64,000 bases of DNA, from NCBI GenBank assembly GCA_032716605.1, contig CM064569.1, positions 7,472,713 through 7,536,712 on the forward strand, read 5' to 3'. This document shows positions 20,703 to 32,231 of this stretch, one piece after another. Within the stretch, counting starts at the first letter, position 1; each line of letters starts with the position of its first letter. Below the pieces are notes generated by a model that saw only the letters and a program-made list of their open reading frames with translations, was not told the origin of the DNA and searched no databases. The position numbers were made by a program, and so were the translations under genes. Source of the stretch: Paralithodes platypus. Its lineage: Eukaryota > Arthropoda > Malacostraca > Decapoda > Lithodidae.

Positions 20703-20989
20703 CATCGCTACCCCCGGAAAAGCCCTCCCACAACCCCACCCAATCAAACTCCACCCGCACAGTTAAGAGCAATAAATTCCAACCCTTCCAAGTCCATCAC
20801 AACCATTTAAACTAAACCGTCAACCCCAATGGCCCACAAGTTGCGAAAATTTACCTACCTGAACCACAAAACAAATTAAACAACCCCACCCAACCCCATC
20901 CAAGCCAACCCAACCAACTGAATGAATTTGACAACCCGCCGCGGCTTCAAGTCACAACCCCAAACCCATCCCCACCAATAAGAAAAACA

Positions 20990-23786
20990 AATCCAGCGCA
21001 TGCTGAGAGAAATGATATAAAAATAATATCCATAAATGCCTGCTCAATAAGAAACAAAATAGACGAACTCAAATGTCTGTTATTAAATGAGAAAGTTGAC
21101 GTTATTTGTATAACGGAAACACATCTGAACCTTAAAAATAAAGATCTACTTCATGAATATCACATAGAGCCATATACATTTTTTCATAAAGATCGTAACA
21201 ATGGAAAACAAAGAGGGAGGGTTGCAATGTACGTTGCAACCTACTTATACCCAGTTGAGGTGACTCTCCCCGAAAGTAATGCAGAAATAGTGTGCGTCAA
21301 AATAAATACAAAAAACATGAACTTAAATATCACTACAGCGTACCGACCACCGAGACTAACTGTTGCCGATGATAAACAAAAATATGAAATACTAGAGAAA
21401 ACCCTTAATTCCGACGAAACAGTTTTACTAGGTGACTATAACCTCCCCCTAATTGACTGGAATACCCTGACCGGAAAAAATGCTGAGTCACGCCTAATGA
21501 CAAGCTTCATCCAGGAATTTATTTTGACTCAACACGTAAAACAGCCGACGCGAGACAGGAATATATTAGACCTCGTAATCACTACCCAAGAAAATCTATT
21601 ATCAAACCTGGATGTAGGTGAACATCTGGCAACGTCCGATCATAAAATCTTAAGAATCAACGTTATAAGCAAATATTCCTCAGTAAAAACAACAGGAATG
21701 GTTTCGGACTTCAAAAACGCAAATTATGACGGACTTAAGGAATCGCTATCAAACATACACTCAAACCTCATAAATATAAACGAAGTAAATGAACTATGGG
21801 GACATTTTAAGTCTACAATTACAGAAGCGCATAAACAATTTGTACCCATGAAACCAAAACGTAATACGAAATCAAGTATGCCCCCTTGGTACAGTAGAGA
21901 CATTGGCAAGGCAATAAGGAAAAGGAATCAACTCCACAAACTTGTAAAAAATAACACAAACACTGAAGTAATTAAAAACTTGTACAAAAATAGTAGAAGG
22001 GAAGTGAAAAAATAATTAGGGCGAACAAACAAAATTACGAAATGACTATTGCCAGAGAAAGTGCCACAAACCCCAAATATTCTACAGTTACGTAAATAAA
22101 AATAAACAGATCAAAAGCGGAATCGGACCGCTAATAGAAGATGGCCAGACAATAACAGGTGACACAAACACGGCAAATCTGCTCAACAAATATTTTGGCT
22201 CAGTTTTCACAGAAGAAATTATCGATCATACCCTTGAAAATAACACCTCAACTCATGTGATAGGAGATTTCACCATCAGTGTTAGCGAAGTACAAAGCAA
22301 ATTGAGTAATTTAAATGTAAATAAGACCCTGGGACCCGACATGCTCCACCCGAAAATAATTAAGAATGTTAAGGACGAAATAGCAAAACCCCTGACACAA
22401 CTATTTAACTTATCATTACTACAGGGGATTGTACCGAGTGATTGGAAAGATGCGAACATTACGCCGATATTCAAGAAGGATAGCAAGGCCAAAGCGAGTA
22501 ATTACAGACCAATTAGTCAAACTTCAATTGTAGGAAAAATCATGGAAAAAATCCTTAGAGATAAGATAGTAGATTACCTCGAATCAAACAACCTAGTCAA
22601 AAATAGTCAACACGGCTTTAGATCAAATAAGTCATGCCTAACAATTTTGATTGAATTTTATAACAAACTATTTACATATAACGACATGACGAAATCACTA
22701 GCTATAATCTTCTTGGACTTTCAAAAAGCTTTCGACAAGGTGCCTCACCGAAAACTATTGGCTAAACTGGAGAGGATAGGTATCAAAGGTGAAATTCATT
22801 CTTGGATAAAAAATTGGCTTACAGACAGAAGACAGAGAGTGGTGATAAATGGAGTGGAATCGGAGTGGGAGCCTGTCACTAGTGGAGTTCCACAGGGTTC
22901 AGTCCTTGGACCGGTCCTGTTTCTCATTTACATTAACGATATTGATTTAGGGGTAAACAACACCATTTCCAAATTCGCCGACGATACAAAAATAGGAAAT
23001 ACAGTCCTGAACGAAGATGATAGAAATGCGTTGCAATCTGATTTAAACAAGATATCAGAGTGGTCGAAAAAATGGCAGATGCCCTTCAATGTCGATAAAT
23101 GTCAGGTGCTGCAGGTTGGTAGCAGAAATATGAAATACAAACACGAAATGAATGACAAACAAATAAAAACCGCAACGGTAGTAAAAGACCTAGGGGTACT
23201 AATATCTGAAAACCTAAAAACTTCCGACCAATGTATAGCAGCTGCAAATAAGGCAAACATAGCATTGGGCTTTATTAAACGAAAATTTACATATAAACAT
23301 GAAAACGTAATAGTGCCACTGTTCAAAAGTATGGTGAGGCCCCACCTTGAATATGGTGTGCAGTTCTGGTCACCTTATCTGATCAAGGACATTGTAAGAC
23401 TCGAGTCAGTACAGCGTAGAGCGACGACGAAGATCATACCCTCATTAAGAAATAAACCATATGAAGAAAGACTTAAACGATTGAACCTGTTCTCATTAAA
23501 AAAGAGGAGGTTGAGGGGTCAGCTTATTGAGTGCTTTAAGATACTAAAAGGTTTCGACAAAGTCGATGTAAATGCACTATTCACATTAAACAATACTAAT
23601 CAAACTCGCGGAAATGGAATTAAATTAAAAACCAAAAAGGCAAACCTAGATGTCACAAAGAGTTTCTTCACCTACAGTGTGGCGACAGAGTGGAATAAAC
23701 TACCAGCGAGAGTGGTGGAGAGCGACACAATAAACGCTTTCAAGGGAAGGCTTGACCTCTATCTGCAGAGGGCTGGGGTGATATAA
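20990..23786 (+). pseudogene. CR1 ORF2: APE endonuclease and reverse transcriptase, two frameshifts
   Basis: The endonuclease part starts about 21014 (IISINACSIRNKIDEL) and shows ICITETHLN (catalytic E), AYRPP, LLGDYNLP (D, N), TSDHKIL (SDH) motifs; it nicks the target chromosome. The frame stops at 22015 in a linker after an A run at 22007-22012, and again needs correction near 22080; each looks like one lost base. The reverse transcriptase runs openly from 22257 to 23786 with YRPISQTS, FLDFQKAFDKVPHRKL, SSGVPQGSV-like TSGVPQGSVLGP and ISKFADDTKIG (catalytic FADD). The C-terminus ends TEWNKLPARVVES...FKGRLDLYL, normal for CR1. Otherwise complete. Confidence 0.92.
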
Positions 23787-23936
23787 AAAAAAAAAAAAAA
23801 ATGTATGTATGTGTATGTGTGTGCACTGTACAGTATGTATATATATACTGTATATATATGTATGTATGTGTGTATGTATGTGTATGTGTGTGTGTGTATG
23901 TGTGTATATGTATGTACCGGTATATATATATATATA

Positions 23937-23995
<59 letters not shown>

Positions 23996-24010
23996 TACAT
24001 ATATAGTTTG
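23785..24010. repeat. CR1-A poly-A followed by (TATG)n, (TG)n and (TA)n
   Basis: A17, then ATGT/GT mixed repeats, then a (TA)n tract at 23940-23990. It follows the LINE's tail directly. Confidence 0.93.
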
Positions 24011-24066
24011 TAAGGCCAGACTGCCTAGTAGGGACCTTGAGGTATGTGTGATCTGTGTATCTATGT

Positions 24067-24127
<61 letters not shown>

Positions 24128-24975
24128 AAGCGCAAATCATAAGACCAGGTAGTATTTTTTTGTTTTTTTGCGAGATAGCATGCTTCTTAGGTTTTCGCTT
24201 CTATAATCCTTTATTTTTGAGGATTGATCTATTTTGTTTCCTTTTCTATATACCTCAATCGTTGTTATGCTTCCCTTTTCTTACTTTGAATATTTCTTCG
24301 ACCAACTTCTTTTGTCATATTTTTCAAGTTACAATGCAAAGATTTATGATCTTCATGTACTGGTATTGTGTGTGTATTTTATGTGTTTATTCTCATATTT
24401 TCATCGTCTCCCCTATAAATCCCTATTCCATTTTCTATATTGTTTTCATAATCGCAATTTCGTGTAGTCGCAATTTGAGTATCGGTATAAATATATTAAC
24501 GTCCTCTGTCTTATTACTCCCCATAGAACATGCTCGCTCTATTTCCTTCTAAATTATATTGTAAAACTTGCAAAAGAAACAAGGAAAATACAACAAACAA
24601 AAACTCAACCCTATTAAATTTTTCCCTACATTAATTATTTCATACACCATATCCTCCTCTCCTTATGTTTCACTTGAGGACTATTTCTTCATTATTTCTC
24701 TCTTCCTATACCTAATCCTATATACACTTTTTCCCTAGATTGAGTATTTCCTACATTAACTTCCCATCCTAAATTTTCACTCGGGCACTAGTTTCCCTCT
24801 ATCTTTCCCTTCATCTTCATATGTTCCCTCTTCCTAAATGTATTATTATTTAAATATTATCCCTACATTGAATATATCCAAATTGACCACCCATCCTTTT
24901 TTTTCACTTTTTCCCTCTACATATTTTCCCTCCTCCTAAATCCAATCTTATTTACATTTTCCCTCCACTGAACCT
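24011..24975. other. A+T-rich stretch with one (CT)n tract
   Basis: (CT)n at 24067-24124. The remainder is T-rich with hydrophobic short frames that carry no recognisable domain. Repeated pieces such as TTTTCCCTCYAC and TCCTAAAT occur at ~24720-24960, suggesting old slippage. Confidence 0.6.
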
Positions 24976-24976
24976 C

Positions 24977-25114
24977 TCTCTCTCTCTCTCTCTCGCTTTC
25001 TCTTGCTCTCGCTCTCGCTCTCGCTCTCGCTCTCGGTCTCGCTCTCTCTCTCTCTCTCGCTCTTGCTCTCTCTCTCTCTCTCTCTCTCGCTCTCTCTCTC
25101 TCTCTCGCTCTTGC

Positions 25115-25146
<32 letters not shown>

Positions 25147-25150
25147 ATCT
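24977..25150. repeat. (CT)n interspersed with (CTCG)n
   Basis: CT runs alternate with GCTCTC units. Confidence 0.93.
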
Positions 25151-25362
25151 TCCTGGCCGACACTTCCATCTCTCCAGCGAGCTTCAGAGACCCTATAGTA
25201 ACAGAGATCGGCCAACCTCCGCCATCTTGGTGCCACTGGTGTTAGTATCCTCTGTTTGCACTCAAATATCTCCATATACATAATACACATTTAAGAATAT
25301 CGGCACAGGTATTATATAATTTGGTTTTCGGATACACTCTCTACGTAATCAAAAATTAATAG

Positions 25363-25480
25363 TTAGTTAAAATAGGACTTCAGAGGCTAGCAACCCTTCT
25401 GGATTATTAAGCCAACCCACTGTAAGTCAAGGATAGCGTAAGGACTGGAGCCCCTTTTCGAGAACTCCCAACCCTTGGAA
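25363..25480 (-). repeat. Dispersed repeat related to 8833-8955
   Basis: AAAATAGGACTTCAGAGGCT, CAACCCTTCTGGATTATT and GGACTGGAGCCCCTTTTCG are the inverse of the segment at 8833-8955. Confidence 0.7.
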
Positions 25481-25616
25481 AATAATAATATGATCTCATT
25501 CTATGATAATAAGCGAGCCCGCATACACTTAAAATACACGTAAAATACACGTAAAATAAATATGGCCACTCTTTCTTGCTACACGATTTCTAGCCCCCCA
25601 TCCCTCCCCGGGCTCG

Positions 25617-25647
<31 letters not shown>

Positions 25648-25831
25648 CTGCATCAGCCCACACCCTCGTCACGCCTGACATGTTTCCAGCCCCACCCCCC
25701 TCCCCTACCCCATCCCCATTTCCATCAACCCCCCCCCCCTCCATCCCTTCGCCTCGTATGCAAACAACGCGGTTCGATTTGCATTTCACACACACACACT
25801 CGACCCACCACAAACTCCTATTGATTTATTT

Positions 25832-25905
25832 TTCAACGTGAATGAGGGAGACAAAAGGCAGAGCTGCCTGTGACAAGTGCCTCTTCCAGAGTTGAAAGAG
25901 TGAGA
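25832..25905 (-). mobile_element. LINE-B 3' tail fragment
   Basis: CGTGAATGAGGGAGACAAAA, GAGCTGCCTGTGACAAG and GAGTTGAAAGAGTGA match the inverse of the LINE-B 3' UTR. It is followed by a T/G-rich tract. Confidence 0.72.
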
Positions 25906-26009
25906 TTTTTTGTTTTTTTTGTTTTTGTTTTTTTTGTTTTTTAGTGTCAGAAATAAGTGTGGTGTGCTTGTTGAGTGAAGTGAAATACAGTAGATAGCAT
26001 GATCCGATG

Positions 26010-26232
26010 GTGGTCTTTTTCGACGATCCCAATTTCGCTCCATTACTTTGAAGAATTTAAGACGTTTCACCCCTTTAGTTTGTCGATAATAAGATGCTTC
26101 ACCCCATCCATGTGTCAATTTTTTTCCTGGGCGAGGGATAGCGGAGTTGTAACTTGGAAGAAATCAGCCTTCGACCAAATGTTAAGGGGTCTGGGTATTT
26201 TCAGTTAGAAGGAAGGTTGGGATGACATTCTT
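26010..26232 (+). mobile_element. Degenerate TTAA-2/TTAA-3-like fragment
   Basis: TTTAAGACGTTTCACCCC, GTGTCAATTTTTTTCCTGG and GCGAGGGATAGCGGAG are decayed versions of the shared core. No clear TTAA ends. Confidence 0.55.
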
Positions 26233-26288
26233 GTTAGCCTTGGGGACAAACTGAAATACATTACTAGAAAATGGGAAAAACAAGCAAG

Positions 26289-26503
26289 CAACCCCTTCTG
26301 TACCGACGACGTCTTTTTTATTTGATTTTAGTTACATTTTGACGATTTTGTGCAGTTTAAGAAGGATCTGTGGTAGTAAAAAGGGTTCAGTGAGATAGTT
26401 CGAAGCCAATTATTTGCTGGAGGTCCTTTTTGAACTGAATCAAATCGTCTACAAGTAGCAAGAATATAGTTTAAACAGACGTCGCCGATACAGAAGGGAT
26501 TAA
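26289..26503 (+). mobile_element. TTAA-1 element, near full length
   Basis: Left AACCCCTTCTGTACCGACG, right GACGTCGCCGATACAG-AAGGGATTAA. Arms TTTTGACGATTTTGTGCAG and, inverted, CAAATCGTCTACAAGTAG surround a centre with AAGCCAATTATTTGCTGG. About 215 bp. Confidence 0.87.
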
Positions 26504-26621
26504 TAAAACACGACTTCACCTCCAATACTCAGATAACCAACTCACAAAAGACTAGTACTATTTACTCTGATTAAATATATATATAAAATAATGGATATAC
26601 GATATTTACTGTGGACCGCTA

Positions 26622-26995
26622 TTAAGGGGAGTGACCTGCTTTGTTTTCTCTCTGTTTCTCTCTTTCTCTGGGTTGTATCCATTCGGCCCTATTCAGCCTA
26701 CTATTTTAAGACGTTTATCCCCATTCAGGTGTCTATTTATTCCTGGCGAACGATGGCAAGCCAGCACTGTATGGAGAAATTCGGCTACGCCGGAGAAATG
26801 TTTTTATCGAAACATGTACAAATTCAGCCTGCTTACAAAAACATAACAAAAAAATGCTGGCTCGCTAACGCTCGACAGGAAAAAATCGACACCAGGATGG
26901 GGATAAACGTCTTAAAACAGTAGGCGGAATATGGCCGAATTAATACAATCCAGAGAGAGAGGGAGAGAGAGAAAACAAGGTTTGCCCCCTTATAG
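26622..26995 (+). mobile_element. TTAA-3 palindromic element
   Basis: Left ATTAAGGGGAGTGACCTGC; right AGGTTTGCCCCCTTATA. Core GGCGAACGATGGCAAGCC and inverted GGCTCGCTAACGCTCGAC are diverged. Arms carry ATTCGGCCCTATTCAGCC and its inverse. Confidence 0.83.
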
Positions 26996-27047
26996 GCTCC
27001 ATCTTGTCTCGGTAATCCACTAACAACATCATTTATCCTCTCTTAAC

Positions 27048-27418
27048 TTAAGGGGAGGCAGACCGTTTTTATGGACCCCCTTCTCCCTAATGTTTAGCCC
27101 CACTAGTTTTGAGATTATATGACGTTCGGCCCATTAGTTTGGCGATTTTAACACCTTTCGACCCATTTCGTTGTCAATGTTAAGACCTTTCGTGCCATTT
27201 AGGTGTCGATTATTTCCTGGCGAGCGATAACTAGCCTGCAATTTGAAGAGGAACCAGCCTTCGGGCGGGGCATTTTTCTACCGAACAATTTACAAATTTA
27301 TCTTGAAGGGGGGACACTGGGATGTTATTCTAAGCTTGATGGAGGTCTAGGGAGAAAACTACAAAAATATATGAATAAATTAATTAATGGACCAAACAAA
27401 CGGTCTGCCTCTCCTTAA
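27048..27418 (+). mobile_element. TTAA-2 element abutting TTAA-1
   Basis: Starts TTAAGGGGAGGCAGACCG, ends CGGTCTGCCTCTCCTTAA, so this copy has a 17-bp inverted end GGAGGCAGACCG/CGGTCTGCCTCTCC. The last TTAA (27415-27418) is the first TTAA of the following TTAA-1. Confidence 0.88.
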
Positions 27419-27846
27419 CCCCTACAGTAACAGGGACGTCCCTTTTATCATATTCTGGCAACTACTAGACGAGTTTATTCAGCTTAGGAAGGACCTCTAG
27501 CACATTATAAGGCTTCATACTATCTCAGCCAACCTGTTTAACCCATACTGTACCCTACCAGCGACGTCCTTTTCATTATATTTTGACAACTATTAGATGA
27601 GATTATTCAACTTAATAAGGACCTCAAACAGTGAACTAACTACAGACTCTCTCAATTCACCCTTTTTGCTATCACAGATCCTTCCTAAACTAAATATAAT
27701 CGTCTAATGCTTGCCAGAATACGAGGAAAAAGATGTCACCGGTATTGTATGGGTTAACTACCACAGATCCTTCCTAAGCTGCATACTATGGTCTAAATAT
27801 AGCTAGAATACAATATAACACACGTCGATGGTAATCAAAGGGTTAA
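27415..27846 (+). mobile_element. TTAA-1 element carrying another TTAA-1 inside
   Basis: Outer ends TTAACCCCTACAGTAACAG and CGATGGTAATCAAAGGGTTAA. The outer sequence is interrupted at TTAA 27538-27541 and resumes after TTAA 27754-27757 with CTACCACAGATCCTTCC, the expected continuation of the family. Confidence 0.82.
27538..27757 (+). mobile_element. Inner TTAA-1 element, complete
   Basis: 220 bp from TTAACCCATACTGTACC to GTATTGTATGGGTTAA, containing ACTATTAGATGAGATTATT and the inverse ATATAATCGTCTAATGC. The two TTAA copies are the expected target-site duplication. Confidence 0.85.
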
Positions 27847-28735
27847 TGACGACATGATTTCACCTCCAGTACTCAGATCTTTAACTATCATAAGACTAGT
27901 ACTATTTACTCTTATATCTACCCTGAATTAGAGATATAGGAAAACAAAAACTATTTATTCTGGACTCATTTAAATAGGCCCATTTTGTGTCTATAACCCA
28001 AGTATAACATCATCCTATATCCTCCCTTACTCAGATGTTTACTCTTCCAAGACTATATTTTTTTTTATTTTTTATTTTTTTTAAATTAGTTTAACCAGAC
28101 CACTGAGCTCTACAAATGAACTCTCATAGGGCTGGCCCGAAGGATTCGATCAAGATATATAACTAAACGAGTCAAGATAGATCGGGAAGGGCAGTAGGGG
28201 AACAAATCGAGGAAGGTGAAGACACGCAAACATTTCTCGCCATTTCACAAGTTCAGCCGGACCACATGAGCTCCACATCAGAGCTCTCATAGGGCAGGGC
28301 CGAAGGATGAGGCAAGAACTGCTACACCGCAACACCAACCAAGAAGTGATCACGGCGAAGAATGAAAGATCAGGTCGAAGTTAGAAAAAATCACATCGAG
28401 AAGCAAACAATGCATTACCGAAGGGAATCAAGTCAGTCCAGCCACATCAGCAACCGAAGAGACAAATCAGGCCAGGAGTCTGCTACCTAGCCAGGCCAGG
28501 GAGACATGAGATAGAGGCCGCCCGAGGACAGCCTAATGGGACAGAATAAGAATAGAAGGGGATAATCATAGAATGAGGAATGAAAAACTACTCAAAATTA
28601 GTCAAGCTGAGGACGAAAGCTCGAGGGGAGATAGGAAGGGTAAGTACCACAACCATCCCCCATCAAGCTCCAGTCGCCGGCCCCGAAGCCACCCAACCGC
28701 GTCAAGGAGAGTAGTATCAGGGGGGCCAAGACTAT
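27847..28735. other. Non-genic stretch with a ~60-bp duplicated segment
   Basis: GAACTCTCATAGGGCTGGCC with CGAAGGATTCG at about 28110-28150 recurs as GAGCTCTCATAGGGCAGGGC with CGAAGGATGAG at 28275-28315. A purine-rich open frame from 28573 (SSSSRRPRSHPTASRR) runs into TA repeats and has no known domain; I do not call it a gene. Confidence 0.6.
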
Positions 28736-28747
28736 ACAGTATATACA

Positions 28748-28812
<65 letters not shown>
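28736..28812. repeat. (TA)n microsatellite
   Basis: TA dinucleotides with two CAGTATA interruptions at the left. Confidence 0.95.
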
Positions 28813-28814
<2 letters not shown>

Positions 28815-28991
28815 TTTTAGCTGGTTCAAAATTAAATCCCTTAGCATCGGATTTTTCGATACTTAATGGAGAAATTTGAAACTAACTACTATACTTTTGC
28901 ATCATATTATTGCCATGTTTAAATAATTAACAACATATTTCGCGACACAATCGTAGTGATACGTAAGTTATCAAATTAGCGACATGGCAAT

Positions 28992-31661
28992 TTAAAGGGG
29001 CATGGTCGTATTTATTTGTTCCTGTATGTATCTCTGTATTTGTATGTATCTCTGTATGTGTATTGTTCCTGTATGTATCTCTGTATTTGTATGTATCTCT
29101 GTATTTGTATTGTTCCTGTATGTATCTCTGTATGTGTATTGTTCCTGTATGTATCTCTGTATTTGTATGTATCTCTGTATTTGTATTGTTCCTGTATGTA
29201 TCTCTGTATTTGTATGTATCTCTGTATTTGTATTGTTCCTGTATGTATCTCTGTATTTGTATTGTTCCTGTATGTATCTCTGTATTTGTATGTATCTCTG
29301 TATTTGTATTGTTCCTGTATGTATCTCTGTATTTGTATGTATCTCTGTATTTGTATTGTTCCTGTATGTATCTCTGTATTTGTATTGTTCCTGTATGTAT
29401 ATCTGTATTTGTATTGTTCCTGTATGTATATCTGTATTTGTATTGTTCCTGTATGTATCTCTGTATTTGTATGTATCTCTGTATTTGTATTGTTCCTGTA
29501 TGTATCTCTGTATTTGTATGTATCTCTGTATTTGTATTGTTCCTGTATGTATCTCTGTATTTGTATGTATCTCTGTATTTGTATTGTTCCTGTATGTATC
29601 TCTGTATTTGTATGTATCTCTGTATTTGTATTGTTCCTGTATGTATCTCTGTATTTGTATTGTTCCTGTATGTATCTCTGTATTTGTATTGTTCCTGTAT
29701 GTATCTCTGTATTTGTATTGTTCCTGTATGTATCTCTGTATTTGTATGTATCTCTGTATTTGTATTGTTCCTGTATGTATCTCTGTATTTGTATGTATCT
29801 CTGTATTTGAATTGTTCCTGTATGTATCTCTGTATTTGTATGTATCTCTGTATTTGTATTGTTCCTGTATGTATCTCTGTATTTGTATGTATCTCTGTAT
29901 TTGTATTGTTCCTGTATGTATCTCTGTATTTGTATGTATCTCTGTATTTGTATTGTTCCTGTATGTATCTCTGTATTTGTATTGTTCCTGTATGAATCTC
30001 TGTATTTGTATTGTTCCTGTATGTATCTCTGTATTTGTATTGTTCCTGTATGTATCTCTGTATTTGTATGTATCTCTGTATTTGTATTGTTCCTGTATGT
30101 ATCTCTGTATTTGTATGTATCTCTGTATTTGTATTGTTCCTGTATGTATCTCTGTATTTGTATGTATCTCTGTATTTGTATTGTTCCTGTATGTATCTCT
30201 GTATTTGTATTGTTCCTGTATGTATCTCTGTATTTGTATTGTTCCTGTATGTATCTCTGTATTTGTATTGTTCCTGTATGTATATCTGTATTTGTATTGT
30301 TCCTGTATGTATCTCTGTATTTGTATGTATCTCTGTATTTGTATTGTTCCTGTATGTATCTCTGTATTTGTATGTATCTCTGTATTTGTATTGTTCCTGT
30401 ATGTATCTCTGTATTTGTATGTATCTCTGTATTTGTATTGTTCCTGTATGTATCTCTGTATTTGTATTGTTCCTGTATGTATCTCTGTATTTGTATTGTT
30501 CCTGTATGTATCTCTGTATTTGTATTGTTCCTGTATGTATCTCTGTATTTGTATTGTTCCTGTATGTATCTCTGTATTTGTATTGTTCCTATATGTATCT
30601 CTGTATTTGTATTGTTCCTGTATGTATCTCTGTATTTGTATTGTTCCTGTATGTATCTCTGTATTTGTATTGTTCCTGTATGTATCTCTGTATTTGTATT
30701 GTTCCTGTATGTATCTCTGTATTTGTATTGTTCCTGTATGTATCTCTGTATTTGTATTGTTCCTGTATGTATCTCTGTATTTGTATTGTTCCTGTATGTA
30801 TCTCTGTATTTGTATTGTTCCTGTATGTATCTCTGTATTTGTATTGTTCCTGTATGTATATCTGTATTTGTATTGTTCCTGTATGTATCTCTGTATTTGT
30901 ATTGTTCCTGTATGTATATCTGTATTTGTATTGTTCCTGTATGTATCTCTGTATTTGTATTGTTCCTGTATGTATCTCTGTATTTGTATGTATCTCTGTA
31001 TTTGAATTGTTCCTGTATGTATCTCTGTATTTGTATGTATCTCTGTATTTGTATTGTTCCTGTATGTATCTCTGTATTTGTATGTATCTCTGTATTTGTA
31101 TTGTTCCTGTATGTATCTCTGTATTTGTATGTATCTCTGTATTTGTATTGTTCCTGTATGTATCTCTGTATTTGTATGTATCTCTGTATTTGTATTGTTC
31201 CTGTATGTATCTCTGTATTTGTATTGTTCCTGTATGTATCTCTGTATTTGTATTGTTCCTGTATGTATCTCTGTATTTGTATTGTTCCTGTATGTATCTC
31301 TGTATTTGTATTGTTCCTGTATGTATCTCTGTATTTGTATTGTTCCTGTATGTATATCTGTATTTGTATTGTTCCTGTATGTATATCTGTATTTGTATTT
31401 GTATTGTTGTTTCCTCCCTAGACCTCCATCAAGCTTAACCCCCCTCCCCTTCAAGATAAATTTGTACATTTTTCGATAGAAAAATGGCCCTCTTAAAATA
31501 CAGGCTCGCTATCGCTCGCCAGAAAAAACAATCGACACATAAATGACACGAAAACTTTCAATATTGATAAGGAAATGGGGCATAAGGTCTTAAAGCCGGA
31601 AAAGTAATGGGGCTAAACATGAGGGAGAAGGGAACCAGAAAAACTACCCATCTCCCCTAAA
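28992..31661 (-). mobile_element. TTAA-2 element inflated to 2.7 kb by an internal minisatellite
   Basis: Left end TTTAAAGGGGCATGGTCG-TATTTATTTG, right end ACTACCCATCTCCCCTAAA. Right of the array the standard interior follows in order: GTTTCCTCCCTAGACCTCC, TTTTTCGATAGAAAAATGG, CAGGCTCGCTATCGCTCGCC, and GGGGCTAAACATGAGGG. The GGCCGAAGGCCGG hairpin is deleted in this copy. The array replaces the subterminal TTTATTTGTTCGTTTATG-like segment of other copies. Confidence 0.88.
29016..31410. repeat. 29-bp minisatellite with optional 18-bp extension, 2.4 kb
   Basis: Base unit TTGTTCCTGTATGTATC plus TCTGTATTTGTA (29 bp). Many units have an additional TGTATCTCTGTATTTGTA (18 bp), giving 47-bp units in mixed order. 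Very homogeneous: rare TATATC, GAATTG and CTATATG variants. It is free of stops in several frames on both strands, which creates long artificial open frames. Confidence 0.98.
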
Positions 31662-31726
31662 TACTCTGGAATTCTTGACTCCCCCAAAACAACTATAGTC
31701 TATTCATTATACTTAGGCCAGAAATC

Positions 31727-32110
31727 TTAAGGGAGACCACCTCGCTTTTTTTTTATCTTTCTCTCCCTCTCTCTTTAGCTTGTATCCATTCGGCCCCATT
31801 CAGCCTACTGTTTTAAGATGTTTACCCCCATCCAGGTGTCAATAGTTTCCTGGCGAGCGTTAGCGAGCCATCATATATATTGTTTGGTTTGATAGCAAGC
31901 TAAATTTGTACATTTTTCGATAGAAAAATGTGTCCGGCGAAGCCGGTTATCTCCATACAATGCTGGCTCGCTATCGCTCACCAGGAAGAAATCGACACCT
32001 GGATGGAGATAAACACCTTAAAACAGTTGGCTGAATGGGGCCGAATGTATACAAGCCAGAGAAAGAGAGAAAAGGAGAGAAAGTACAAAAAAGCCGGTGC
32101 CCCCCCTTAA
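31727..32110 (+). mobile_element. TTAA-3 palindromic element, full length
   Basis: Left TTAAGGGAGACCACCTCGC, right GGTGCCCCCCCTTAA. Arms contain CATTCGGCCCCATTCAGCC and inverse, GGCGAGCGTTAGCGAGCC and inverse GGCTCGCTATCGCTCACC; centre TTTTTCGATAGAAAAATG and TCCGGCGAAGCCGG. Confidence 0.9.
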
Positions 32111-32231
32111 CCTATCACCTCTGTAACTCATAAAGGGCTGGAGTAAATGGACTGTACATTTCCACACCTGTACCCCAACTGTACATTTCCACACCTGTAC
32201 TCCGACTTACTCTTCCCATATGGTTGGAATA
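32110..32231 (+). mobile_element. Pal-4 half element with a small tandem duplication
   Basis: ACCTCTGTAACTCATAAAGG and GGCTGGAGTAAATGGACTG match the Pal-4 arm; CTGTACATTTCCACACCTGT occurs twice in tandem. Truncated where the TTAA-2 element begins. Confidence 0.6.

Larger units (their letters stand above)
19233..23801 (+). mobile_element. CR1-type LINE, copy A, with both ORFs
   Basis: Contains 5' leader, ORF1 (zinc motif plus SGNH esterase), a ~290-bp inter-ORF stretch and ORF2 (endonuclease plus reverse transcriptase), then ends in A17 at 23785-23801. An esterase-type ORF1 together with an APE-like endonuclease is characteristic of the CR1 group. ORF1 is intact and ORF2 has two single-base deletions. 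The 5' end is uncertain because it borders a C tract. Confidence 0.88.

Noticed and set aside
28573..28866. Possible small basic protein (SSSSRRPRSHPTASRR)
   Set aside because: Runs into a TA repeat, no homology recognised, no splice or start support.
28992..31479. Very long open frames on both strands (up to ~825 codons)
   Set aside because: They are translations of a 29/47-bp minisatellite whose unit lacks stops; periodic peptide, no domain, several frames open at once.
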